Shown piece after piece: positions 24,134 to 34,498 of a DNA stretch of 64,000 bases; position 1 is the stretch's first letter; the number at the start of each line of letters is the position of its first letter. A program made the translations under genes and the position numbers. Under the pieces are notes generated by a model, which did not search any database, was not told the DNA's origin, and saw only the letters and a program-made list of their open reading frames with translations. The stretch is from Taxillus chinensis (taxonomy: Eukaryota; Streptophyta; Magnoliopsida; Santalales; Loranthaceae): assembly GCA_023512835.1 (NCBI GenBank), contig CM042085.1:42904721-42968720 (forward strand), written 5' to 3'.

Positions 24134-24363
24134 GAATGTTCCTTATTCCGCATGTACTAAAAACTTGGTTATTTACCAAGTGTTTGACGACACTCACTTT
24201 TGTCCGGATCAGGATTATGTATCCTGTCCTTAGCTTTGCTCTCACGAGTGTATCTCTGGATTAATAACATATCTTCTGCAATGACTAAAGAAACATAAAA
24301 GATCTCAAATCAAATTACATAGGGCTTTATTTGCATTATCCAAATTCTGGGCTTGATCTAACA
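24134..24363 (-). repeat. Element C 3' LTR, truncated to its first ~230 bp
   Basis: Matches 37795-38022 of the 5' LTR and 41985-42212 of G. The minus-strand start TGTTAGATCAAGCCC is intact beside the polypurine tract. About 935 bp of the LTR are missing on the left, where the sequence switches to the protease of element B. Confidence 0.88.
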
Positions 24364-24378
24364 ATCTCCCCCAATTAT
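24364..24378 (-). other. Element C polypurine tract
   Basis: Minus-strand ATAATTGGGGGAGAT directly precedes the LTR start TGTTAGATC; identical in G at 42213-42226. Confidence 0.88.
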
Positions 24379-24506
24379 GGATATGCCCAAACCCTTTGTA
24401 ATCTGATCTGGCAAGTAGTGCAAAAAGATATCATACGAAATACGCATCATAACCAATTTCATTTATCAGCAACAAAATACAATTCAGCCTTTATACAAGA
24501 TTTTCA

Positions 24507-26407
24507 TTAAGGTACATAAGGCTTACTATACTTGGAGATCATAGTTGCTGCTTTCTCTCTAAGCTCCATTGTCTGCTTCATCATATAAGTGGTGTGTTGC
24601 CTCCAGGATTTGTCCACAGTCAAGAATGACTTGATGAAGTAACAGACAAAGGCCCCGCAGCTATCTCCATCCGGCTGTTGTGGCACTTGCTTCTTGCCCC
24701 GGAATGTCGCCTTCAGCTTCTCAGTTGGACTCAAGGGTTTGATGCCCAACTCTTCGTATAATCCAGCTTTCTTCACAGCTTCAGTCAGCCTGAGACACAG
24801 TGGTTCCCATTGATTCTTTCTTACAAAATGCTCCACAATCTGATGAGAATCAATCTGAATCATTTGTTTGGACTGAATCATGAAGACAGCCATCATGAAA
24901 TGTGGCGACATGATCCGGTACGGAATGAGGATGGTTGAGAGAGTTTTCCATGGCTTGCTATCTTCAGCAGTTCCATCGATGAAGGACTGAATGAGATCTA
25001 CACTGGGAAGATAGCCTTCATTCCAGCATGGCAGAACTTCAAACAAGTGCCCATCCTTGTATAGAGATGGAAACAGCCTCATCTCTATTTTAGCAGCCCT
25101 AGAGAAGTTGTCAATGTCTTCTGTTGTAAAGAGTCCTTTCTCCGAACAAAGGGTCTGAATGTCGGCCGGGGAGAAAGGGTACAAGTCAGAGAGACATCTT
25201 CTCTCAGCAGAAGACGCAGCATAGGACTTCATTGCCTTGCGCACGCTTCCATCCGCATCAGAAGGGTCATATGCCGCATATGATGGGAGGAAGGTGTCAG
25301 CTGCGGATGAAGAGGCTGGAGGAGGAGCTGCAGTCGAGGAGCTTGGCTGAGAGAAGCGGCTACGTTTGGGAATTTGAACTCCCGGAAGCAATGAAGAGGC
25401 AGGCCGCTTCTCAGCACGAGTGGATGGTTGTGGTGCAGAAGGAGCAGGATCAGATGACACTCTCTCCCCCGGTTTGGCAGATCGCCGGGAAGCAACGGGA
25501 GGGCGAGCCATCATGTGCGCTAGGTCCGCGAAGGAGGTAGACAAGGAATGGACGGACGAGGCAACGAGATCCATCTTCTGTTCCATGGAAGTGGAGGAAT
25601 CAGTGAGAGCAGAGAGGAGATGGGCGCCAAGTGCATCAACCTTGGCGGCGATGGAGGATATTTGGGAGCTATGAGCCTGAGTGTGTCGGTCCAGCTGGGC
25701 AGAGAGCACAGCGTCGGAGTGGACCGTGCCAAAAGAGGCACGCCCAAGGACCAACTCCGGAGCTTTGGAGGACTCCCCCGCAAGAACAGGAGCAGGAGTG
25801 CGCTGGGCAGAGGAGTCCGCAGGAGTATCAGCAGCAGCAGCAGAAGGGGCATCCGGAGCAGCAGAGGCATCCGGAGCAGCTGACCCGCTTTGACCAGATA
25901 GGTCAACCACGGGAATGGCGTCAGCAGGAGAAGAGGGGCCAGCCTTAGCAGGGGAAGGACCCCAGGCGGAATGGACCAGGCTGGAGGGGGTAGGGAACGG
26001 CACATCTGGAATGGAGGCCGGCGTAAGAAAGCCGTGATCCAAGTTCCAGATGATCATGGTCTCCGGAGATTGGGTATGACGCGTGTAAAACACCCGGAGA
26101 TCATTGTCAGGAAGGGAGGCGGTGTGGGCAAGGCTGAAACGGAGCCATAGGTCCGTTAAGGTGTCGGCGGAGAGATGGTCAAGATAATCTAGGGGTTGAG
26201 GGAGGGGAGGCAAGGGAGCTTCCGGAGTAGATGCCGGGACATCAGCAGTGGCGGCAGCAACAGCGGTATCCACCGCGGCAGCAATAGTGGAGGTCGAGGG
26301 AGTGGGGACATCCGCAGTAGAGGGGGCTGAGGAAACAGCTTTAGGGGCACTACGCTGAGATGGCCCCGCAACCTCGGACGGGTCGGCATGAACGCTGTGC
26401 TGGGAGG
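24507..26407 (-). pseudogene. Element C ORF3b main part: Ala/Pro/Ser-rich region and Ulp1-like C48 cysteine peptidase
   Basis: About 630 residues after removing the N-terminus contributed by F. The first ~300 are low-complexity Ala/Pro/Ser with a stretch like a predicted helix (AQLDRHTQAHSSQISSIAAK). The C-terminal ~200 match the Ulp1/SENP (C48) fold signature. On the 652-residue reading ending at 24507, His522 is in SPHFMMAVF, Asp539 in MIQIDSHQ, and Gln-Cys603 in VPQQPDGDSCGAFVC. Ulp1 enzymes remove SUMO-like modifiers; whether this one does is unknown. This segment is one open frame, in phase with 28594-28896 once F and one GGAGG are removed. The gene is broken only by F and the upstream stops. 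Confidence 0.85.
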
Positions 26408-28267
26408 TGTCACGCCCCGGATTTCCAACCCGAGGAGACCAGAACGTGACCTTCCCTTTACCCAAGTAGGATAAAGGAGTTAGAATACAACATACACTTC
26501 ACACTTTATATTCAGAAACCAATTTTATATTTATTGAGTCCAAACATGACAAATGTGTCCAAAACATGCTTTTATTACATTAAACTCCACATTACAATAT
26601 CTCCCCACTGGGGTTACAAAGCTTACACAAAAAAAACAGCATAACTCAAATAATAAGCAAGCCACAAGTAGGACTTCCACCTTGGTGTTCCCACCTAACG
26701 CCTGTAGGTTCCTGTAAAGAAAACAACATGGTAGGAGGGGTGAGCAACCACAGCTCAGTAGGGATCATGTCTCCCCAACCCATCCCATGCTCCTAATATC
26801 TACATGCCATGTGTACAAGTGCTGTGTCGTGATACAGTTATTTCACCAGGCATAATAACAGGCCATAGCAGAAAAATACAATAATACACAGGCTGGTACA
26901 TTAACATTCCCGGGCTTCCACAGCCACCGGGTTCCAAGAACAGTCCCGGGCTTCCACAGCCACCGGGTTTCACAAAACAGTCCCGGGCTTCCACAGCCAC
27001 CGGGTTTCACAAAACAGTCCTGGGCTTCCACAGCCACCGGGTTTCACAAAACAGTCCCGGGCTTCCACAGCCACCGGGTTTCACAAAACACAGTACACAT
27101 AACCACTCAGGCATAAAACCAAACACTTAGTAGGCACACATCCACAAGTGTACAAACCCAGCCACTCAGGCATAAAAACAAACACTTGGCATGCACACCT
27201 TTACCAACTTACAATTCTAGCCGTACTGGCATATTATCAAACACATAATGGGCATATTCATACAAACGTATTCACACAGGCATTTTATCGAACATTTAAC
27301 ATACACTGCCCACCCAACATCAAAATCACACCAAAATGTCATTGAAGGCCAACATTCATATAGGAGATCACACCTATATGAATTTACATATAAATATTAT
27401 AGCATTAACAATAGAAACCTTACAAAACATCCACACAGGGCCTAACCCCGAACGCACCAGGAAGAAAGACGAACCCCTACCTGTAAGAAAATGTATCACC
27501 ACAGCAACGATCCTGCTCCCACGCCGAACGTCGTCCGCCCTCGAGGAACACCACAACAGAGATGGCCAGAACTCTCCTCTCTCTCTCCCTCTCTCTGTGA
27601 CGGCTGCGGTGGCTGAAGAAGAGAACCCTAAACCTAAAACAAGAGGGCTCCTCATCCTTATATAGACCTCCCACTATCAAAACGACGTAGTTTTGATTAA
27701 GTGAAACCCAGCATCAAAACGACATAGTTTTGATGGAACAAGCTACAACCTTCCCGCATCCATACACGCCAAAATATCCACAATTTCAACATGGTCCTTT
27801 GGGAAAAGATGTTTAGAATCACAAACTCAAGGTAACCATGCAAAAATAAGTCTACACGCCAATTTGAACGCCAATTCCCCAATTGGCGTGCAGCTCTAAA
27901 TGCACTCAAACTTTGCCCCAAGCCTCCTTGCACCATGTAAAAGACATCCATGCAATAAAAACCTTGCACGCCAAATGGGTCCAATTCGCGTGCACGTCCG
28001 TTTGGCCTGAAACTTCTGTGGTAGATAGAAGACATCATTCTAAGAATCTTTTGGTCTGCACGCCAATTCATCTGAGCCCATCTACTAGGTCAAAATCTAG
28101 AAAGTTCCCATTTAGAAGGCAAGACTGACTAACTCAAAACACGGTTCCTTACATCCAAGGTGTTTTAGCTGAAGTGTGTGGGAAGGAAACTCCCTAAAAC
28201 CCAACAATTTCCACTCACAAGGCATCTGTGGTTAACTTCGTACATACCACTAACACGGGTCATTACA
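26408..28267 (-). repeat. Element F LTR (about 1,860 bp)
   Basis: Resembles the E LTR over the ACACCTATATG region (27330-27390), the promoter block (27658-27734), the inverted repeat at 27868-27889 and the GCCTGAAACTTCTGTGG segment. It contains a five-copy 37-bp tandem repeat not present in E. It ends GGGTCATTACA before TCCTCTCCCCCTTAAGAC. Confidence 0.82.
26909..27092. repeat. 37-bp tandem repeat, five copies
   Basis: Copies of a unit beginning CCCGGGCTTCCACAGCCACC start at 26909, 26945, 26982, 27019 and 27056. The fourth has TGGG for CGGG. Each unit contains CCCGGG. There is no spacer diversity, so it is not a CRISPR array. Confidence 0.9.
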
Positions 28268-28281
28268 TCCTCTCCCCCTTA
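28268..28281 (-). other. Element F polypurine tract
   Basis: Minus-strand TTAAGGGGGAGAGGA precedes the LTR, as in E. Confidence 0.8.
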
Positions 28282-28593
28282 AGACTTTTCGTCCTCGAAA
28301 AGAAACAACATACAAGGAAAACAAACACAAGCTACCCATTTGTCACATGGCGAGCCACAACACCCAAATGGGTCATACAACATAACAGGACATCTCGAAC
28401 ACATTTTGCAATCGCAAAACACATCTCAATAAAAATACCAGTTTACAAGTAGAAATACAAATACACCAAATCATGAACCACAAGAAACAACATCACTACA
28501 CATCACTACAACCACCTCCCACCCTTAAGATTGTTTGTCCTCGAACAACTCTGGGTGCTACTCACGCATCACGGACAAACACGGGTCATTACA

Positions 28594-28896
28594 GGAGGCC
28601 CGAGAAAGAGAAAGTGCTGCAACAGACCGAATCCGGGAGGATCGGGGTGTAGAACTGACATCAGGGGCTTGGCTGTCCGAGGGGTCACCAACAGAACTGC
28701 TTTGTTGTTCCGAAGCAGGGAGAATGCGGAGAGCTGCAGAGGGACGACGGGCTGTCATGTTCTCATCCGGCGTAAGATAACGGAGGTAATAAGCCGAGGG
28801 AAATGGAACAGCATCATAGCGGGCGAAATGGTCCGGATGAAGATGCCGGAAGACAATGCTGAGTATGCGCCCGAAGGAATGGTTCTTGGGACCATT
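28594..28896 (-). pseudogene. Element C ORF3b N-terminal part, split from the rest by F
   Basis: Continues in the same frame directly after the stop at 28897-28899: NGPKNHSFGRILSIVFRHLH, then MTARRPSAALRILPASEQQ and a Ser/Arg-rich stretch, up to the GGAGG where F inserted. The ATG at about 28758 is the 48th codon after the stop and is at the same place in G (44438), so it is a candidate start for a separate ORF3b. Confidence 0.75.
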
Positions 28897-29421
28897 CTAC
28901 AGCAGTCGAAACAAGAACGTCCCCCAGTCCATCGGAAGACCTTCAAAAACGCCGTACATGGCCAGGAGAAAATCGTAAGGAACCGAGTCCAGAGCTGAAG
29001 TACGAGCCAGTAAACAGCGACTCAGTATGGTCGCCATACAGCGATAGCGACCTTGGAAGGATTTCACCTTGTATTCCTTGCCTTTTTGGGTGCAACCCAT
29101 AGAAGCCGCCATTGGATCGGCATTTGGGCGCTGTGGTTCACCGGGGGGTAGGTGGAGAGCAGCGCGGAGAACGGCGGGAGTGATGATGATGGATTCACCG
29201 CGAACATAGGAGATGATGGAGTCGGTGGTACAGCGAATCCTTTGGTAATACTCAATAATGTCGTCGATAAGAAGATCGACAGGATTGGAGATCAAGTTGA
29301 GGATATGTGAGGCTTCGAGTAGAGGGCGAAGTTGGGAAAACTAGTCTGGAGGGTTAAAGACAGCACTCCAATCGACCAGATGGCCAGGATTAACGCCGAA
29401 TAGAGAGATTTTGGGTGCCAT
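28897..29421 (-). pseudogene. Element C ORF3a: plant-transposon-type module
   Basis: Start ATG at 29421 (MAPKISLFGVNPGHLVDW). The 174-codon reading has one extra stop (TAG 29341-29343, where G has Trp). Recognisable stretch: IITPAVLRAALHLPPGEP, then FQGRYRCMATILSRCLL, TSALDSVPYDFLLAMY and GLPMDWGTFLFRLL. The same YRC/RCLL/TS..DSVP/DW core is in ORF3a of the Athila-like element H. It resembles what is often annotated as a putative plant transposon protein domain; its function is unknown. The terminal TAG (28897-28899) is matched by TAA in G at the same codon. A TATATAT run at 29536-29543 on this strand lies ~115 bp upstream. Confidence 0.8.
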
Positions 29422-31117
29422 TGTAGATGAAGGTTGAAGGACGAGAGGAAAGGTGAGGTCTTGGGTATCAAAGGAGCAACGAGAGGTTTAGGGATTTCAA
29501 ATGAGCAATACTTGTGCTTCGCAAGAATGACCAAAATATATAAGACCGAGGCTGTGAATGTCAGCGGTTCTAGGGATGTTGCGAGTGAAATAGTGAACCG
29601 CTTGATAGGCTGATGTCATTAGTCTTGATATCGGTGCGCCTCCGAATGAAACGATGTCGTGGAGACCGCATGACCAAATAAGGGTAACAGCTGTTTGCCA
29701 TCCGGTGAAGTGTGTGCATCCCGAGATTTGCATTTAATGAATCATCATGATTCCTCCTCAAAAGCACGCGATATATAAGAAGACATGGATTATCGCAATT
29801 TGACAGTGTCAGGAGTCCGGAGGAATGAACCGACAATCATCCGGAATCAATGATAGTCGAATGAGGAGTATCCGGATGAAAAGTAGACCGTGTCCGTAGT
29901 AACAGAGTGCGGTGAGAGAGAAAAGTAGATTCCTTTGCTGTCAATAAGTCGAGGAGAAGAGAAGTACCACAACACTTCAAATCCAAGACTATGGACTAGA
30001 TTTATCGATACGGTTGCAAAGAAAATCTGAACCTATAGCTAAAAAAATGAACGGAAAGTACAAAAGCTTAACAGGCAAGGATTAGTACGGATAAAAGAAA
30101 ATAGTCAGTGAAAAACGACATAATCCGAACTAATGAGAAACAGAACTTATGCATTACAAAGGATGTAATAGACATATACATACGAGAGAATGATCAATAT
30201 TACTGAATTAGGACATATGTCAAATAATAAATACACAAGTTCATATAGGTCAACATAGCGAAACCGTCCTGCTGAACGACGTAGCTAAGATTAATTAAAA
30301 ATCATATGATTTGGCCAAATTAGGATTCATGAGTGAAAGATGAGGAAGCGGACACATGTCAAAAGTAAGCAGGTGATTAGCCGATTAAAATGCATGGTTG
30401 AAGAAGGAAAATACATCCAAGCATGCCACTATTCTGATTCAAAACAGCATGTCCAGTCAGATCCGGAAGTAAAGGTTTAGAGGAGGGAGTATTCGAGACA
30501 TATTAGGGGGTCATTACTAAGGTAATAGATGAAATTTAATCTCCCCCGTAGATCATTTGATCCTCTCAATGAAAGTCTCCTCCTCAAATAGACAGCCAGG
30601 AAAGAGGTCATGAGACATATACGGGGGTATTACTCGAATAATATATAAAGCATTTTCTCCCCTGTAGATTGTGCAATCCTTTCGGTTGACCTTTCCGGTT
30701 TGTAGAAATTCAGCACTGTCTATCTTATTAGAAAACTATACTCCAGAAGCTGATCAGACTGCGATTGAGTATTCATCCACCAGGCATTCCAAGCTAACCC
30801 ATTTCATTTCTTCAACTATACATGTTAATAGAGTAATCTAAATGAACATGCTTTTGTCATGTGGTGATCAGTGGAAATTAAGATCATGAACCCAGAAAGA
30901 GGTGAATCATATAAACTTTAATCATGTTTGCTTAAGCGACTTCAGTCGGGAAACGCAAGCATCCTCCCATTATGAAGTTGATATTAATATCAGAAGCATG
31001 AAGCCGTTAATCAGTAAGTATGATCAGCATTAAAGTCAGTATGTATCTTCTACTTTCAATAAAAGCACAATGCATTTTCTGATAGTAAGCATACTGTTGG
31101 GTAATTTAAATGTGAAG
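29422..31117 (-). other. Element C non-coding stretch between RNase H and ORF3, with PPT-like motifs
   Basis: About 1.7 kb without a credible ORF, colinear with 45102-46776 in G. Minus-strand purine motifs (TACGGGGGAG near 30541-30550, TACAGGGGAGAA near 30655-30667) resemble the true polypurine tract. A TATA-like run lies at 29536-29543. Sireviruses are known to carry extra PPT-like motifs in this region. Confidence 0.65.
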
Positions 31118-33030
31118 CTATGCAGAGAAGTCAAGCATACCTAATCGGATGAGTAGTTCAGAGAATCTTGCATCAGGTAGGGGCTTTGTAAGTATGTCTG
31201 CCAGTTGATCTTCAGTAGCAACATGTTCCAGGGAAATGTGATTTTTGAGAACATGGTCGCGTATGAAGTGATACCTGACCTCAATATGCTTCGTCTTAGG
31301 GTGCATGACAGGATTGTTGCTGATAGCAATTGCACTAGTGTTGTCGCAATAGAGTGGAATAGATGACATGTTGAAACCATAGTCAATAAGTTGACTTTGC
31401 ATCCAGAGTAGCTGTGCGCAGCAACTCCCGGCAGCTATGTATTCCGCCTCCAGCAGAGAGGTTGATACGGAATTCGCTTCTTATCGAACCATGAAATTAA
31501 TCTATTTCCAAGAAACCGACACGTACCACTTGTGCTCTTCCTGTCGATGCGACATCCAGATAAGTCGGCATCGAGTATCCTGGATAAGGTGAAGTTGGAC
31601 TCCTTTGGGTACCGAGTCCCAAATTCATCGTTCCCTTGAGATACCTTAATATCCGTTTAACATGAAGCATATGTGACTCCTTGGGATTCACCTGATATCG
31701 TGCACGATGCAAGTTGCAAACATAATGTCCAGGCGACTTGCTGTAAGATACAAAGAAGGATCCTATCATCCCTCTATAGTCGGTCACATTTACTTGATAT
31801 GCCGTCCACATCAGGATCTAACTTGGCACTGACAGGCATGGGAGTTTTGACGGGAGATGAACCTTCCATACCAAACTTCTTAATAAGATCGCGAGTGTAC
31901 TTAGCTTGATTAATGAAGATTCCTTCCTTCAATTGTTTAACTTCTATTCCGAGAAAGTAGGACAGTTCTCCCATCATGCTCATCTCAAACTTGCCTGTCA
32001 TCAACTTAGCAAACTCTTCACAAAGCTTCAGATTCATTGATCCGAAAATGATATCATCCACGTATATCTGTACGATTAGAGTGTGTCCTTTCTCTTTTCG
32101 TAGAAATAAGGTGGTGTCAATCTTCCCTTTTTGGAAGTTGTGAGCAAGTAGGAATTCTGACAGTGTGTTGTACCAGGCTCTTGGAGCTTGCTTCAAACCA
32201 TATAAAGCTTTCCGAAGTTTGTAGACTAGATGTCCTACTTTAGGTTCAATGAAACCGAGAGGTTGTTCTACGTAAACCTCCTCTTGAAGATCTCCATTCA
32301 GGAATGCGCTCTTGACGTCCATTTGATAAACTATGAAGTTTTCATATGAAGCATACACCAGAAACATCCGGATTGCCTCAAGTCTTGCTACTGGAGCAAA
32401 GGTCTCATCATAGTCTATTCCTTCTTCTTGACGATATCCTTTGGCTACCAGTCTGGCTTTGTTCCGGATTACTATTCCATCCGTATCAAGCTTGTTCCGG
32501 AACACCCATTTAAGTCCAATGACTTGCTGAGACTTAGGCCTTGGTACTAAGGTCCACACATTATTTCTCTTAAATTGATTCAGCTCTTCTTGCATGGCTT
32601 TTATCCAGTTCGAATCCTGAAGAGCTTCATCTACCACCTTTGGTTCTATTTGAGATAGAAAACACGAGTAAAGACTCATGTTAGAGGTGGCTGCTCTTGT
32701 TCTTACACCAACAGTAGGATCACCAATCACTTGATCTGAGGGATGGTTTCGGGTCCATCTGTAATTCTGTGCATGTGATGGATGATCTTGAACAATTTGA
32801 AGCTCGTCCAGATTAGGTGGTTCAGGTGTATCTGCTGGTTGAGCTTCGTCCGGACTAGATGTTTCCGTATTCAAAGGTACGGTAGAACTAGGTGGTTCTT
32901 CAACACTGTTTCTTTCAGTGTTAACTGGTCCGGACGGACTTGAAGGTGCTCCGGAATTTTGGGTATCCGTAGGAGTATGTCCGGAGCTTAATGGTAGTCC
33001 AGAGTCCGAGTCATCCGTAGCATCATCCAT
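31118..33030 (-). pseudogene. Element C reverse transcriptase and RNase H (Ty1/copia)
   Basis: RT motifs in order: [72 protein letters not shown] and [10 protein letters not shown] (catalytic Asp pair intact). Then a frame change near 31790 (ending in SKCDRL). RNase H ends with DNTSAIAISNNPVMH and EDQLADILTKPL, stop TAG at 31118. The N-terminal ~100 residues are a Ser/Pro/Thr-rich INT-RT linker. RT is among the best preserved in the window. Confidence 0.92.
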
Positions 33031-33063
33031 ATAATTTCTTTGTGCCTCGCTGATGCCACGTGG

Positions 33064-34465
33064 TTAGTCAGAATGTGTAACAGGAACATTCATAAACTTC
33101 GAATAATCAATGTTGCTGTCCATGACCTGCATATTAGAACTTGAAGAAGCAACTTTTGACCAATCAAGATTAGCTTCATCAAAAGTCACATGGATAGATT
33201 CTTTAACTTTAAAAAGTTTTCTATTGAAGACCCGATAAGCCTTGCTATGTAGTGAGTACCTGACAAAAATCCCATCATCAGATTTTGGTTCAAATTTATT
33301 CCGGGTCTCTTTGCCATTTATCAATATATAGCAAGTACACCCAAAAGCTCTGAAATATGAAATTGAAGGTTTTCGTCCTCTCCACATCTCATAGGGTGTT
33401 TTCATGGTAGATTTATTTATTAGAGTTTTGTTCTGAACATAGCAGGCAGTGGACACAACTTAGCCATAGATCGAGAGGAAGCGTTGCCCCTGTTAACATG
33501 GATCTACCAGCCTCAACTAAAGTACGATTCTTGCGCTCAGCTACCCCATTTTGTTGTGGAGTTCTGGGAGCAGAGAAGTCATGCTATATGCCCTGTTCAG
33601 AACAATATGATCTCATTTCTGATAAATCAAATTCTGTACCATGATCAATCCTGATGCACTTTATGCTCAGTTCTTGTGAGTTGCTTATCTAGTTGAAAAG
33701 ATCTACTAGATGCTCAAAAGTTTGATCCTTCGACTTCAGGAACATCACCCATGTGTATCTGGTGAAATCATCGATAACCACAAGGGTATATCTCGCACCA
33801 GCAAGTGACGGAACAGAAATAGGACCACAGAGGTCCATATGAAGAAGTTGTAAAGGAGCAGTTATTGAATTAACTGATTTGCGCTTAAAGCTATGTTTGG
33901 TCTGTTTGCCCAGTTGGCATTCTCGACAGAGAGTGTCTCTGGAGAATTTGAGTTTATGTAGACTAGTGACAAGATCAAGTGACGCTAATTTAGACAATAT
34001 CTTAAAGTTTAAATGTGCGCATCGCTTGTGCCATAACCAACTATCTTCATCTGTAGCTTTAGTGAGGAAGCATACAGGGTCAGAAGAATTATTTCTTAAG
34101 ACCACTGAGTATATGTCCCCATCTCTTGATCCGAATAACTTAATATCTCCGGATAAGTTTTCTCTTACTGTACAGGTGTTGGACATAAAGGAAATAGTAA
34201 ATCCTTTGTCACATAAATTACTGACACTTAGCAAATTATGCTTCAAACCTTCGACTAGTGCAACTCTAGTGATTGATATACAACCGTTAGTTAAAGTGCC
34301 ATACCCGACAGTCTTACCTTTGCTGTTGTCACCATATGAAACGGATGGACCTCGTTTTTCATTAACTTCTATAAGCAGAGTCTGATCACCCGTCATATGT
34401 CCGGAGCATCCACTATCAAGGATCCACTTGCTTTGATTGATCTTTAACTTCAAGTGATCCGGCAA
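33064..34465 (-). pseudogene. Element C protease and integrase (Ty1/copia)
   Basis: Protease motif WILDSGCSGHMTG is near the start. A GAG-pre-integrase region has the zinc-binding WLWHKRCAHLN...CRECQLGKQ. The integrase core begins LLHMDLCGPISVPS (first Asp) and VVIDDFTRYTWV. A stop near 33690, with a shift between 33460 and 33690, interrupts the IDHGTEF/Asn region. The C-terminal part (NKSTMKTPYEMWRGRKPS, FRAFGCTCYILI) runs to 33064. Confidence 0.88.
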
Positions 34466-34498
34466 TGCATTCCAGAGATGCTCCTGAAAGACAACAAT

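Larger units (their letters stand above)
26408..28593 (-). mobile_element. Element F: internally deleted chromovirus remnant (one LTR, PPT, ~300 bp internal, 16 bp of the other LTR)
   Basis: Starts TGTCACGCCCC and ends GGGTCATTACA, with a perfect GGAGG duplication (26403-26407 and 28594-28598). It comprises a full LTR (26408-28267), a polypurine tract, internal 3' sequence including the chromodomain-end coding similarity (LFEDEQ-like, about 28530-28570), and a 16-bp piece AACACGGGTCATTACA (28578-28593) equal to the LTR terminus. All of gag-pol and nearly the whole 5' LTR were removed by an internal deletion after insertion, leaving the target duplication intact. Related to E and A. Confidence 0.87.

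Noticed and set aside
24134..24245. Apparent N-terminus of the element B protease reading (MRAKLRTGYIILIRTK)
   Set aside because: It is the copia C LTR read in the same frame across the junction; the same DNA is at 37810-37920.
25232..25948. Long plus-strand open readings opposite ORF3b (and 43252-43959 opposite G)
   Set aside because: They are shadows of the GC-rich Ala/Pro/Ser linker on the other strand and have no recognisable domain.
26408..26465. N-terminal residues MGKGKVTFWSPRVGN of the 652-residue reading ending at 24507
   Set aside because: These come from the inserted F LTR, not from ORF3b; the real upstream sequence is at 28594-28896.
26909..27092. Possible CRISPR-like array
   Set aside because: Units are contiguous 37-bp tandem copies without unique spacers, within a plant LTR.
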